From contig CBDEGU010000012.1 of assembly GCA_965238045.1 (NCBI GenBank), forward strand, positions 1,798,001 to 1,862,000: a stretch of 64,000 bases of DNA, written 5' to 3'. Below the pieces are notes generated by a model, which did no database searches, was not told the origin of the DNA, and was given only the letters and a program-made list of their open reading frames with translations. The DNA is from CBDEGU01 sp965238045 (GTDB taxonomy: Bacteria > Acidobacteriota > Terriglobia > Bryobacterales > UBA6623). Made by a program: the position numbers and the translations under genes. This document shows, in pieces, positions 22,729 to 31,551 of the stretch (its first letter is position 1; every line of letters starts with the position of its first letter).

Positions 22729-23962
22729 CTACCACCGCGAGCGGCTCGCGGCCAGCAGTTCTCTCTTGCGCCGCTGCATCCGCAGCGCACACTCGGTGTC
22801 GCTCATCCGGCCGGCTTGCTGCTCCAGAAAAGCAGCCGTGACGCCGGGCTTCAAGTAGCTTTCCCATTGATCGAGCGAAAGCAGCTTCTCGTAGGGCGTG
22901 CGGTAGTCTCCGAGCCGGTAGCGGCGCCGCCGCTTGCCCTTCCCGTCCACCTCCACGGTGGCGAATCCGCAAGGGCGATGGTAGTTCAAGTAGGGATTGA
23001 ACTCGGCCATGTAGAAACGCTGAAACTCTTCGGCATGCTCGGCTCCGATCGGTTCGTGTCCGATGTGTTTGCGCACCACCGCCCCATTCTTGCCCTCGAC
23101 CAACGCGTTGTCGGTTGTGCGATGCGCCCGCGACTTGGTGAACTCCCCCACCAGCAGTTTGTTCAACAATTTCTCAACCCGGTAATTGAGAAACTCCGAG
23201 CCGTTGTCGGAATGAAACCCCTCGATGCGGAAAGGGTACTGATGCAGCATGGCCTCTAAAACCGGGATCAAATGCGATTCCGAGATCGTCTGGCAGCAGC
23301 CCACCGTCTGCCACTGCGTCACCGCGTCGACGGCGTTGATATGGTGGAGCCCCCGGCGGGTGGAGGTGTCGCCCTGATGCACGGTATCGACCCACAAGTA
23401 GCCCGGCCGGCCGCGATGGTCGGGCTTGCGGCGCTCGCCAATGCCCACGGCGCGGGCGCGGGTGCTGGTGTGATGGACGTGGTGCTGGCGATAGGCCGCC
23501 CCGCGCCGCAAGTTGTAGATGTGGGAGGAAGAAATCTCCGCCAGCCGCTGATAGGCCTCCTTGTGATAGACGTTGTATTCCCGCCACAGAATGCGCCGCA
23601 CCGCCGGGCCCGAGAGCCCTTCGTGCGCCGCGTCGGCTGGCTGCCAGCAAGGCGATGTCGCCGGGCGTGTAGCGGACCGGAAAACGCCGCCGCCGCGGCT
23701 GTCTCAGCCGCACCGCGCCCTGCTGGCGATACTGCCCAATCAGGCGAGTGATCTGCGGCAGACTGCGTCCGCTCAGCCTGCTTAAATAGTGGCGCACGAC
23801 CCCTTTGTCTTTCTTGGGCAACCCGAGATACTGCTGCCTGCCAAGGGTGCGCTCGACCAGATTGTAGATCTCGCCGCGGCCCGACAGAGTGAAAACCAGC
23901 TCTTCGCTGGCCGCTAGGAACTCCCGCATCTGCTCTAGCGTGAGACATTCGACTTTCTGCAT
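22729..23962 (-). pseudogene. Integrase-core (rve) transposase with frameshift
   Basis: The N-terminal frame starts MQKVECLTLEQMREFLAASE at 23962 and contains a helix-turn-helix-like region (LSRLSGRSLPQITRLIGQYR). Near 23640 the coding sense passes to another frame that continues DAAHEGLSGPAVRRILWREY and then the rve core: YLWVDTVHQGD (first Asp), GFHSDNGSEFLN (second Asp) and TTDNALVEGKNGAVV (Glu). The shift is explained by a 4-bp tandem copy, ggctggct, at 23635-23642 on the plus strand; deleting one copy gives a continuous protein of about 410 aa. The IS may now depend on a helper copy for movement. It is an IS481/IS3-like integrase fold; the exact family is not certain. Confidence 0.8.
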
Positions 23963-24007
23963 GATGATGTGCATTCACCCGCAGTGTCCCTCCTCCCTCC
24001 TTGGTCG

Positions 24008-24066
24008 CTTTCAGGATCATCTTGTGTTGGAAATACTCCCCCCTTTCAGGATCATCTTGTATTGGA
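24008..24066. repeat. Duplicated terminal repeat at IS right end
   Basis: CTTTCAGGATCATCTTGT(G/A) then TTGGA occurs at 24008-24031 and again at 24043-24066, 23 of 24 bases identical, starts 35 bp apart. The outer copy abuts the target duplication. The left end has a single copy with one extra base. The doubled end may be a second transposase site or a trace of an earlier end-joining event. Confidence 0.7.
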
Positions 24067-24932
24067 CAACTCTCATAGCCGAACTCGCCGGGATGAGGAA
24101 TCGTGTGAAAGATCCAGCGACGTTTTCCCGTATGCACGTCGTAGGCGCGAATGTGACCCGGCGCGGCCCGGCGCGGCCCCTCGTCGGGCCGTGAAGTGAC
24201 GATGATCAAGTCCTTGTAGACGGCGCCCGGCGTGGTCGAGAAGAGATTCAGGCCGGTGATATCCCGGTCCAGGCCCTGGGTCAGATCGACGGCTCCGTTC
24301 TGGCCGAAGTCCTTGAGCGGCTCGCCAGTCTTGGCGTGAAAGCCGAGCAGCCGTTCGCGGACGGGAGCGAAGATGCGCTCATCGTCGCCGTCGCGCCAAT
24401 AGGTCACGCCGCGGCTCACGCCCGCCGCTCGCGTGCTGCTGACTTCGGTCAGAGGGTTTTGGCTCCAGATCAGCTTTCCGGTCGCCGCCTCCAGCGCCTG
24501 CACCCGCAGACGGCTGCCGGCGATATACATCACGCCATCGACGACAATCGGCGTGCACTCGAACATCCCCCGCGCCCGCGCGCCCTCTTCGGGCAGGTGC
24601 TGCCAGGCAACCTTCAGGTCCGCCACATTGCCGGACGTGATCTGATCCAAAGGAGAGTAGTGGGTCGAGGCGGCGTCACCGTTATAGAACCGCCACTCGC
24701 GCGTCGGACCGATCGGACCCGGGCCCTTGGCGGCCGCCGGCGCATTCGCCGGCGCATTAGTCCCGGCAAGCAGCGAGGCGGCTCCGCCCGCCACGAAAGT
24801 CCTTCGATCCATCGGCATCCTCGTCCTCCGTTGAAATTTCACCCGCGCGGCGAAAGTAGCGCGGCGAAAGTCAAGTCCCGCTATGCTAGCGCAAGCGGGA
24901 AGGCGCGGGTTCGCGGCCCCGCGATCGGGTGT

Positions 24933-25196
24933 TCAGCCGCCCGCGATGGCCGCCAGGAAGTGGACTTCGCTATCCTCGGCCACTTCGGCCAGCAGACCCA
25001 GCGGGTCGACATTGCCGTCAATCGCGACCGAGATATTCGGCTTCAGACGGTCGCCGTCCAAAAGCCAGCCGCTCGTGCCGGGATAAGCTTCTTCCATCGC
25101 CCGCACGATCCGCCGAACCGTCGAGCCGGGAATCTCGATCGTGTCGCGGCCGCCGGTCAGCTCTCGCATCATCGACGGAATGAAGACCGTGGCCAT
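24933..25196 (-). CDS. MoaD/ThiS-like sulfur carrier
   Basis: This encodes 87 aa with a beta-grasp pattern: MATVFIPSMMRELTGG, then the helix RRIVRAMEEAYPG, then the C-terminal strand VHFLAAIAGG ending in the exposed Gly-Gly that is activated and thiocarboxylated in MoaD and ThiS. Members of this kind donate sulfur to molybdopterin or other thio-cofactors. It lies ten bases after the molybdenum hydroxylase large subunit on the same strand, which suggests a role in cofactor supply for that enzyme rather than thiamine synthesis; a separate ThiS is at 56912-57157. Confidence 0.85.
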   Translation of the reverse strand: MATVFIPSMMRELTGGRDTIEIPGSTVRRIVRAMEEAYPGTSGWLLDGDRLKPNISVAIDGNVDPLGLLAEVAEDSEVHFLAAIAGG

Positions 25197-25206
25197 CGGG
25201 CTGCCG

Positions 25207-27495
25207 CTATTCTTTCGCCCAAATCGCTTCCATGACCGCGACGGGATTCATCGGAAGACGGTTCAATCTTGTCCCGATGGCGTTGTGAATGGCATTGGCC
25301 AGGGCGCCCGGAGGTGGCACGATATTCGCTTCGCCGACTCCGCGCACGCCGAAGGGATGTCCCGGATTGGGAACCTCGATGATCACGGTGTCGATCATCG
25401 GAAGGTCGAGACAGGTGGGCATGCGGTAGTCGAGCAGCGAAGAGTTCTGCATCACGCCCTCTTCGCTCATGAAATACTCTTCGTTCAAGGCCCAGCCGAT
25501 CCCCTGCACGCTACCCCCCTGCATCTGTCCTTCGACATAGCTGGGGTGAACGGCTTTGCCGGCGTCCTGAAAGGCGGTGAAGCGCAGGATCGTCACCTTG
25601 CCCGTCTCCGGGTCTACTTCGACATCGACAATATTGCCAGCGAACGATCCTCCAACGCCCTTGGGATTCACGCCCGCGCGCCCGACTACCGGGCCGCCCG
25701 TGGAGTCAAGCTGGGCGGCCAGTTCCTTAAAAGTCATCGAACGATCCTCGCCATTGCCGGCGGCAAAGACTCCTTTCTCGACAGAGACCGCCGAGGGTTC
25801 CACGTCCCAGATCTTCGCCACCCGCTCGATCAACTGTTGCTTGACGTCCTCGGCCGCGCGAATGGCGGCCAGACCGGTCGCGAACGTCGTGCGGCTACCT
25901 CCGGTGACCGCGGTAAAGCCCACCGAATCGGTATCCACCACGCTCGGATGCACGTCCTCGGCGGGAATCCCCAACACTTCCGCCGCCTGCATCGACAGCG
26001 AGGTTCGCGTGCCGCCGATGTCGGGTGAGCCTTCCACTAAATTGATCGTGCCATCGGCGGTGACGTTGATGTTGCAACTCGATGGCAGCCCGGCGTTGAA
26101 CCAAAACCCAATCGCCACGCCGCGCCCGCGATTCGGCCCTTCGAGCGGCGCGGTGTAGTGCGGGTGGTTCTTCATCGCCTCCAGCACTTCGACGCAGCCA
26201 ATGCGCGGGAATTTTGGACCGTCAGCCCTGCGCGTGCCTTCCTTGGCCGCGTTCTTAAGCCGCAGATCAAGCGGGTCCAACTCCAGTTTTTCCGCGATTT
26301 CATCGAGCACCGACTCGGTTGCGAACGCGGCATTGGTGGCCCCCGGCGCGCGATAGGCAAATGTGCTCGGCTTGTTCACGACCACGTCGTAGCCGTCGAT
26401 CGTCACGTTGGGGATGTCGTAGGCCGAGAACACGCACATCGCCGCGGGGACGACCATCGCTCCGGGATAGGCACCGGCTTCGTAAGCCAGATGCCCTTGC
26501 GCCGCGACGATTCTGCCGTCGTTCTTTACGCCAATCTTGACCTTGATATTCGATCCCGGCGTCGGTCCGGTGCCTTCGAAAACATCCGCCCGGCTCATGA
26601 CGATCTTCACCGGACGCCCGCTCTTTCTCGATAGCAGCGCGGCCGGCGTCTCGAGATAGACGGGAATCTTACCGCCGAAGCCGCCGCCGATCTCCATCGG
26701 CGTGACGCGAACTTGCGAAACCGGGATATCGAGCAGCGCCGCCGTGCTGTCGCGCGCGGCAAACGCGCCCTGCGTGCTGCACCAGATCAGCAGCCGTCCG
26801 TCGTTGTTCCACAGGGCGGTCGCGTTATGGGGCTCGACGTAGCCTTGATGCACTGTCGCCGTGTGGAACTCACGCTCGACGACCAGGTCCGCTTCCTCGA
26901 ATCCGCTATCGGATTCGCCCTTCTTATGCTGGAAGTGATTGACGATATTGCTGACCTCATCGGTCTGCTCGCCAAGCTCCTTTTTCTTCAGATCGTCGTG
27001 CAGAATGGGTGCGTCGTCTTTCATCGCGTCCGGCGCGGTCAGCACCGCCGGGAGCACCTCGTATTCCACCTCAATTCGCTTGACCGCCTCCTGCGCTTCA
27101 TGCAGGCCTCTCGCCGCCACCGCCGCCACCGCGTGACCGGCGTAGAGCACCTTGCCGTCGGCGAGCTGGTTGTTCCTGCCGTACTTTAGGCGAATCTTGC
27201 CGTCGCCCAGATCGACCTGCTTCTCAGGCGTCTCGCCGAAATCCGCGGCCGTCACCACGGCCTTCACACCCGGCATCCGCTCGGCCTTGCTCGTGTCGAT
27301 TGACTTGATATTGGCGTGCCCGTGCGGACTGCGCAGAATCGCGCCGTACAGCAGGCCGGGCATGGTGAAGTCCGCGCCGTAGAGAGCGCGGCCCGTTACC
27401 TTGTCGGCCCCGTCGTGGCGAATCGGCCGCGTGCCAACGACATCGAATTCCTCGCTCGCCAAGACCATGTTCGGTTCATACTCTTGCGTGCTCAT
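25207..27495 (-). CDS. Xanthine dehydrogenase-family molybdenum subunit (CoxL-like)
   Basis: This encodes 762 aa, standard length for the molybdopterin-binding subunit. VGTRPIRHDGADKVTGRALY and YAGHAVAAVAARGLHEAQEA are the N-terminal ald_xan_dh_C part; the cofactor domain has MEIGGGFGGKIPVYLE, FAYRAPGATNAAFATESVLD, and PFGVRGVGEANIVPPPGALA, where the GVGE Glu is the catalytic base near molybdenum. I do not see the CoxL AYRCSFR loop of form I CO dehydrogenase (here FAYRAPGA), so it is a generic hydroxylase for an aldehyde or N-heterocycle. Its start overlaps the stop of the 2Fe-2S subunit (ATGA). It acts as part of a three-subunit complex. Confidence 0.9.
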   Translation of the reverse strand: MSTQEYEPNMVLASEEFDVVGTRPIRHDGADKVTGRALYGADFTMPGLLYGAILRSPHGHANIKSIDTSKAERMPGVKAVVTAADFGETPEKQVDLGDGKIRLKYGRNNQLADGKVLYAGHAVAAVAARGLHEAQEAVKRIEVEYEVLPAVLTAPDAMKDDAPILHDDLKKKELGEQTDEVSNIVNHFQHKKGESDSGFEEADLVVEREFHTATVHQGYVEPHNATALWNNDGRLLIWCSTQGAFAARDSTAALLDIPVSQVRVTPMEIGGGFGGKIPVYLETPAALLSRKSGRPVKIVMSRADVFEGTGPTPGSNIKVKIGVKNDGRIVAAQGHLAYEAGAYPGAMVVPAAMCVFSAYDIPNVTIDGYDVVVNKPSTFAYRAPGATNAAFATESVLDEIAEKLELDPLDLRLKNAAKEGTRRADGPKFPRIGCVEVLEAMKNHPHYTAPLEGPNRGRGVAIGFWFNAGLPSSCNINVTADGTINLVEGSPDIGGTRTSLSMQAAEVLGIPAEDVHPSVVDTDSVGFTAVTGGSRTTFATGLAAIRAAEDVKQQLIERVAKIWDVEPSAVSVEKGVFAAGNGEDRSMTFKELAAQLDSTGGPVVGRAGVNPKGVGGSFAGNIVDVEVDPETGKVTILRFTAFQDAGKAVHPSYVEGQMQGGSVQGIGWALNEEYFMSEEGVMQNSSLLDYRMPTCLDLPMIDTVIIEVPNPGHPFGVRGVGEANIVPPPGALANAIHNAIGTRLNRLPMNPVAVMEAIWAKE

Positions 27496-27977
27496 GCCCT
27501 CACCTCCCGCATACGTTCCGCCGACGCCAGTACCGAGCGGATGATTTTGTCATACCCAGTGCAACGGCAAAGATTATTGGCCAGCCACAGACGAATCTTT
27601 TCTTCCGAGGGGTCGGGATCTTCGTCGAGCAGCGCCTTGGCCGCGACGATAATCCCCGGCGTGCAGACGCCGCATTGCAACGCGGCGCCTTCGAGGAAAC
27701 ACTGTTGAATCGGGTGCAGCTCGTTTCCGGCGGCGACGCCTTCAATCGTGGCAATCTCGCTGTCCTCTGCCTCGACGCCAAGCACCAGGCACGATGTGAC
27801 AATGCGCCCGTCGAGCACGACCGTGCATGCCCCGCAGTTGCCGTCGTTGCAGCCTTCCTTCGTACCGGTCAGACCCAGAACGTCGCGAAGACATTCGAGC
27901 AAACTCTGACGGGGCTCACAAAGGAAATCCACTTCGTCCCCGTTAATCTTGGTGTGTACTTGGATCTTTCGATGCAT
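27492..27977 (-). CDS. 2Fe-2S subunit of molybdenum hydroxylase (CoxS-like)
   Basis: This encodes 161 aa from ATG 27977 (MHRKIQVHTKINGDEVDF). The plant-type 2Fe-2S motif GCNDGNCGACTVVLDG holds Cys ligands, with another at TSCLVLG. The second cluster domain has QCGVCTPGIIVAAKALL and NLCRCTGYDKIIRSV. It passes electrons from molybdopterin to FAD. Only one base separates it from the upstream FAD-subunit stop and it overlaps the downstream start by 4 bp, so translation is coupled in the order M-S-L. Confidence 0.93.
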   Translation of the reverse strand: MHRKIQVHTKINGDEVDFLCEPRQSLLECLRDVLGLTGTKEGCNDGNCGACTVVLDGRIVTSCLVLGVEAEDSEIATIEGVAAGNELHPIQQCFLEGAALQCGVCTPGIIVAAKALLDEDPDPSEEKIRLWLANNLCRCTGYDKIIRSVLASAERMREVRA

Positions 27978-27978
27978 C

Positions 27979-28851
27979 TTATTCCGGCTCCCTCGCCCGC
28001 TCGACGGCAACCTTCAGCGCCCGGCGGGTCAGGACTTCACACAGGTGTTTGCGGTATACGGCCGTACCCCTCATGTCCGATATCGGCGTAGCGGCCGCTT
28101 TCGCTGCTTCGGCCGCTTTCTGGATACTCTCGTCATTGACGCGTTCTCCGATCAGAGCCTCACCGGCCGCGGGAACGAACAGCGGCGTTGGCGCGACCGA
28201 CGCCAGCGCGACGCGCGCCGCCGCGAATTTGCCGTCGTCCACGACCACCGACACTCCCACCCCAACGACCGCGATGTCCATCTCGTTGCGCGGAGTAAAG
28301 CGCATATAGTGCGCGCCCGCATTCGGGCGTGGAAGCGGGATATCGAGCGAAACCAGTATTTCGCCCGGCCCCAGGACGGTCTTGCCCGGAGCGGTGCAGA
28401 AGTCCTCGGCCGCCACCTCGCGTTCGCCGTCCGGACCCGCGATCTTGCACTTTGCCTCAAGTGCAATGAGAATAGGAATCGCATCGGCGCTCGGCGAGGC
28501 GTTACAAAGATTGCCGCCGATCGAGGCGCGGCCCTGAATCTGCGTCCCGCCGATCATCGAGGCCACATCGACCAGGCCCGGATAGTTCCGTTTCACCTCT
28601 TGGTCCCGGCAGATGCGGTAGCAAGGCACGGCCGCGCCGAGAATCAACCCCGCGCCGGGTTCGAAGAGGACTTTGTTCAACTCCGGAATGGCCTTCACAT
28701 CGACGAGCCATTTCGGTTCGCGAACACCCGCCCTCATCTGAACAAGAATGTCGGTTCCGCCGGCCAGCGCGCTCGCACCATCGCCGTGTTCGGCTAATAG
28801 AGCAACCGCGTCCCTCAGCGAACCGGGTTTTGCATAGTCAAACCACTTCAA
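27979..28851 (-). CDS. FAD-binding subunit of molybdenum hydroxylase (CoxM-like)
   Basis: This encodes 290 aa from a TTG at 28851, chosen because GGGAGG lies six bases upstream and the result (KWFDYAKPGSLRDAVALLAE) is the usual family start; an in-frame extension to 28908 has no ribosome site. FAD motifs are present: ALAGGTDILVQMRAG (about residues 30-45) and TQIQGRASIGGNLCNASPSAD (about 103-123), followed by the C-terminal CO-dehydrogenase flavoprotein domain. It accepts electrons from the 2Fe-2S subunit. First gene of the coxMSL-moaD-like run. Confidence 0.92.
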   Translation of the reverse strand: MKWFDYAKPGSLRDAVALLAEHGDGASALAGGTDILVQMRAGVREPKWLVDVKAIPELNKVLFEPGAGLILGAAVPCYRICRDQEVKRNYPGLVDVASMIGGTQIQGRASIGGNLCNASPSADAIPILIALEAKCKIAGPDGEREVAAEDFCTAPGKTVLGPGEILVSLDIPLPRPNAGAHYMRFTPRNEMDIAVVGVGVSVVVDDGKFAAARVALASVAPTPLFVPAAGEALIGERVNDESIQKAAEAAKAAATPISDMRGTAVYRKHLCEVLTRRALKVAVERAREPE

Positions 28852-29045
28852 GAGTTTGCCTCCCGCGATAATCGTCCGCGCTGGTCCGGCGCTCAGCGGC
28901 GAAACCAAGGCCGCCCGTGAACCCGCGACGTCAACCTTAGAATTATACAGCCCGGCGAGCTCCCGGTGGGCGGATGCCGGCCGACGCCCCCTGCCTGGGT
29001 CTTTCCGCGGGCGTGGTGGCCAGACTTGATGACTGGGCGCGGCGG

Positions 29046-29531
29046 TTATTCGCCCGCCCGCCGCGCGGTCAGCAGCCAGGTCAGAGTCCCTCGCGGCGGA
29101 CCCACAAGGCTCGGAACCTCCACCCGCGCGATCGCGCCCTTCTTCATGCCGACGCCGTATCCGCCCGCGCCGGTCAGCATGCGGACGAAATCGCTCAGCA
29201 GCGGATTATGACCCACGACCATTAGCTCGCCGGCGTCACGGTAGAGGAGAATCGCTTCCCACACTTCGACCGCACCGCGGTAGGGAACAAGAACATCGGT
29301 TTCGATCAAATCCTCCTCGAAACCCAAGATTTCCTTTGCCAGCTTCGCTGTTTCAAGCGCCCGCGTGTAAGGACTCGTCAAGATATATTGAGGGGAAACG
29401 CCAGCCTCACGCGCCCGCTCAAGCACGCCGCGCAGCTTCGCCACGCCCTTGGCGGTCAGTCTCCGGCTGGCGTCGGATCCGTCGGGGCCGGAGTCTTCGG
29501 CGATGCCATGCCGGAACACGTAAATCGTCAC
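29046..29531 (-). CDS. sixA: Phosphohistidine phosphatase SixA
   Basis: This encodes 161 aa. IYVFRHGIAED is the histidine-phosphatase RHG motif (His8); YILTSPYTRALETAKLAKE and LMVVGHNPLLSDFVRML supply the second Arg and the C-terminal catalytic His. SixA enzymes remove phosphate from protein His, such as histidine-kinase or PTS components. Start is GTG 29531. It lies 44 bp downstream of a cytochrome c gene on the same strand. The length is normal. Confidence 0.9.
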   Translation of the reverse strand: MTIYVFRHGIAEDSGPDGSDASRRLTAKGVAKLRGVLERAREAGVSPQYILTSPYTRALETAKLAKEILGFEEDLIETDVLVPYRGAVEVWEAILLYRDAGELMVVGHNPLLSDFVRMLTGAGGYGVGMKKGAIARVEVPSLVGPPRGTLTWLLTARRAGE

Positions 29532-29575
29532 CCGCCCAGCTTAACAGTCCCGAGCGTGACGGCCGCTTGAGGGGG

Positions 29576-30169
29576 TCACTTTGGGGTTTGAGACGCGGTC
29601 TTGCCCACGTCTGGACGCGAGTCGGCGACAAATCCGTCGCGGTTGGGCATTTTCACCTCAGGAAGGGTCTCGGCGTTCATCTCGCCGGTCTCGCTGATGA
29701 TGCCGTTGAGATGGAGAATGTAGGCAACCACTGCGTACACCTGGTCGTCGCTCAGCACGCCGGGGGTATCAAAGGGCATGGCCCGATTGGTGTAGTCCCA
29801 CAGAGTGGTGGCGTAGGGCCAGTAACTGCCGACGGTCTTCTTGGGTGCGTCTGATGCCAAACTGCCCTGGCCGCCCACCAACGCCGATGATTCGGCTCCC
29901 TGCCCTATGTTTCCGTGACACTCGGCACAACGGCGGTCATACACTTGCTTGCCCTCCGCCACGGTGCCCTTCCCTTCGGGCAGGCCGCTGCCGTCGGGCG
30001 CCACCGAAATGCTCCAAGCCTTCAATTCCTCGCTCGTCGGAGCCCGCCCGACGCCGTATTTGGGAGACTGCGCCAGCCCGGCCAAAGAACAGGCCAGCCA
30101 GCCCAGCGCCACTCTTCCAAGGAGCGCACACGCCTGACGGGCCAGTAACCTCCCGCGCGGATTAAACAT
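29576..30169 (-). CDS. Exported mono-haem cytochrome c (SorB/SoxD-like)
   Basis: This encodes 197 aa. An N-terminal basic and hydrophobic stretch (RVALGWLACSLAGLAQ) is a signal peptide. One haem site, CAECH (about residues 82-86), is followed by a class I cytochrome core; MPFDTPGVLSDDQVYAVVAY supplies the distal Met and C-terminal helix. The ATG overlaps the last 8 bp of the sulfite dehydrogenase-like gene, so the two are coupled and the cytochrome is the probable electron acceptor of that molybdoenzyme in the periplasm. Confidence 0.87.
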   Translation of the reverse strand: MFNPRGRLLARQACALLGRVALGWLACSLAGLAQSPKYGVGRAPTSEELKAWSISVAPDGSGLPEGKGTVAEGKQVYDRRCAECHGNIGQGAESSALVGGQGSLASDAPKKTVGSYWPYATTLWDYTNRAMPFDTPGVLSDDQVYAVVAYILHLNGIISETGEMNAETLPEVKMPNRDGFVADSRPDVGKTASQTPK

Positions 30170-31388
30170 GGGTCACGCTCCCGTCGGATTGAATCTTCCA
30201 AGCCGCGATACCGTTGTTGTGGTAGTCGGAATGGCTCCCTCGCACCGCGATCATCTCTTCCATGCGCGGCTGCACGTAGCCGGTGTCGTCGGTCGCGCGG
30301 GAGAGAATCGTGGTTTCCTCGCCCGTCCAGTTCCAAGACAGCCGGAACCGTGTAAAGGCCGCGCGGTGACGAGGTTCCTGCAACTCAGCGTCGCGCCAGT
30401 TATCGCCGTCATCGACCGAGACCTCGACGCGTTCGATGGTTCCGCGTCCGGACCAGGCCAGTCCGGAAATCTCATAGAACCCAGTCGAATCGAGTTTCTG
30501 CTCCCCCGAGGGAAACGTGATGACTGATTTCGCTTCCATCGGGAAGCTAAACTGGCGTGCCTTGCCGTCCGCCATGAGATCGGTGTACTTCGATGTCTCG
30601 TCGCGCGCCATCAGAGGCTGGTTCGTCACTTCGAGACGGCGCAGCCACTTGACGTTGATGTTGCCCTCCCAACCCGGGGTGACCAAGCGCAGCGGGTAGC
30701 CCTGTTCGGGGCGGATCGCCTCGCCGTTCTGCCCATAGGCCACAATCACATCGCCGGTGCATTTTTCCAGCGGAAGGCTGCGCGTCATCTTGCAGACATC
30801 AGCGCCCTCGGCGATCACCCAGCTCGCATCCGGTTTGACACCGGCCTCTTCGAGCAGAATCGATAGCAAGACCCCCGTCCACTCGCTGCAACTCGCCATG
30901 CCGTGGCTTCGCTGAACGTTGGGAGCTTTCTTCACACCCCATTCGTCGCGGCTGTTCCCGGCGCACTCGATGAAATGGACTCGCGTCACCGACGGCAGAC
31001 GGCGAAGCTCCTCCATGGTGAAGATGAGCGGGCGTTCCACCATGCCGTGCATCATGAGGCGATGTTCGGCCGGATTGATTTCGGGAACGCCGGCGTGGTG
31101 ACGCTCGAAGTGGACCGACGAAGGAGTGATGATGCCATAGGAATCCTGGAGCGGCGTCCGCGTCGAGCCAGTCTCGGGATTCTTCGACAGGCGCATGTGG
31201 CGGGCCGATGTTTCAAAGGGCGACCTCTCACCGTATTCGCTCGGAGGCTCACCGAGGCGGCTCGGCCCCGTACTCACGGAAGGCCCGCTGGCGGGTTGGC
31301 AAGCCGACAGAATGCCGCCCGCCGCGGCGCCAAGCTTGAGAAACGCGCGGCGGCTGGCCGGCGGGTCCGGTTCGGATGGTCTCTTCAC
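30162..31388 (-). CDS. SoxC-like sulfite dehydrogenase molybdopterin subunit
   Basis: This encodes 408 aa from GTG 31388, chosen for GGAG eight bases upstream. The Tat signal is ASRRAFLKLGAAAGGIL. The sulfite-oxidase domain carries TRVHFIECAGNSRDEWG, whose Cys ligates molybdenum, then MASCSEWTGVLLSILLEEAG and YPLRLVTPGWEGNINVKWLR. The C-terminal dimerisation domain (about 285-390) is present (VEVSVDDGDNWRDAEL). It oxidises sulfite or a related sulfur compound in the periplasm. The other Sox genes (soxXYZAB) are not in the window, so a stand-alone sulfite dehydrogenase role is likeliest. Confidence 0.87.
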   Translation of the reverse strand: MKRPSEPDPPASRRAFLKLGAAAGGILSACQPASGPSVSTGPSRLGEPPSEYGERSPFETSARHMRLSKNPETGSTRTPLQDSYGIITPSSVHFERHHAGVPEINPAEHRLMMHGMVERPLIFTMEELRRLPSVTRVHFIECAGNSRDEWGVKKAPNVQRSHGMASCSEWTGVLLSILLEEAGVKPDASWVIAEGADVCKMTRSLPLEKCTGDVIVAYGQNGEAIRPEQGYPLRLVTPGWEGNINVKWLRRLEVTNQPLMARDETSKYTDLMADGKARQFSFPMEAKSVITFPSGEQKLDSTGFYEISGLAWSGRGTIERVEVSVDDGDNWRDAELQEPRHRAAFTRFRLSWNWTGEETTILSRATDDTGYVQPRMEEMIAVRGSHSDYHNNGIAAWKIQSDGSVTHV

Positions 31389-31551
31389 TGCAAGGTCTCC
31401 TTCCACGACGTATGTTCCAGTCTAGTACTGGGGCACGGCGATCGGCAACGGTGAGCCCGGACGCTGAACTCGGACCGGCCTCGAACCCTCCGTATGATTC
31501 TCAGTGTGCGCCCGGCGCGGCGGCTGCCCGTCCCAAGCGCCCGCGCTGGCC

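Larger units (their letters stand above)
22465..24072 (-). mobile_element. Integrase-type IS inserted in quinoprotein gene, 1608 bp
   Basis: A 5-bp direct repeat, tcata, lies at 22460-22464 and 24073-24077. The ends are inverted: the left end begins GAGCATTTTCC and contains CAAGAATGATCCTGAAA; the right end (minus strand) begins GAGTTGTCC and contains CAAGATGATCCTGAAA. The element encodes one DDE integrase-type transposase (frameshifted) plus about 260 bp of G-rich non-coding DNA at the left end. The right end carries a second, internal copy of the terminal repeat. Exact removal restores the host reading frame, which fixes the boundaries well. Confidence 0.85.
21319..24818 (-). pseudogene. PQQ-dependent quinoprotein dehydrogenase, split by IS
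   Basis: The N-terminal part (24818-24078) starts MPMDRRTFVAGGAASLLAG, a Tat-type signal, with GGAGG six bases upstream. It continues with a quinoprotein beta-propeller (VDGVMYIAGSRLRVQALEAA, GKRRWIFHTIPHPGEFGYE). The C-terminal part (22464-21319) resumes with DTWSPDSWKTSGGANCWGG and runs to SARE..GPGLVVYALP with further propeller repeats. An IS of about 1.6 kb (22465-24072) lies between. Removing it and one 5-bp target copy restores one uninterrupted frame of about 628 aa (from the start at 24818), normal for soluble PQQ glucose/alcohol dehydrogenases. As present, the gene cannot make the full protein. Confidence 0.88.

Noticed and set aside
22729..23962. Programmed frameshift in the integrase-type transposase
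   Set aside because: There is no slippery heptamer; a 4-bp tandem copy explains the shift fully.
25207..28851. Form I CO dehydrogenase
   Set aside because: The large subunit lacks the characteristic Cys-containing active-site loop.
30162..31388. Complete Sox sulfur-oxidation operon
   Set aside because: Only the SoxC-like subunit and one cytochrome are present; soxXYZAB are missing from the window.
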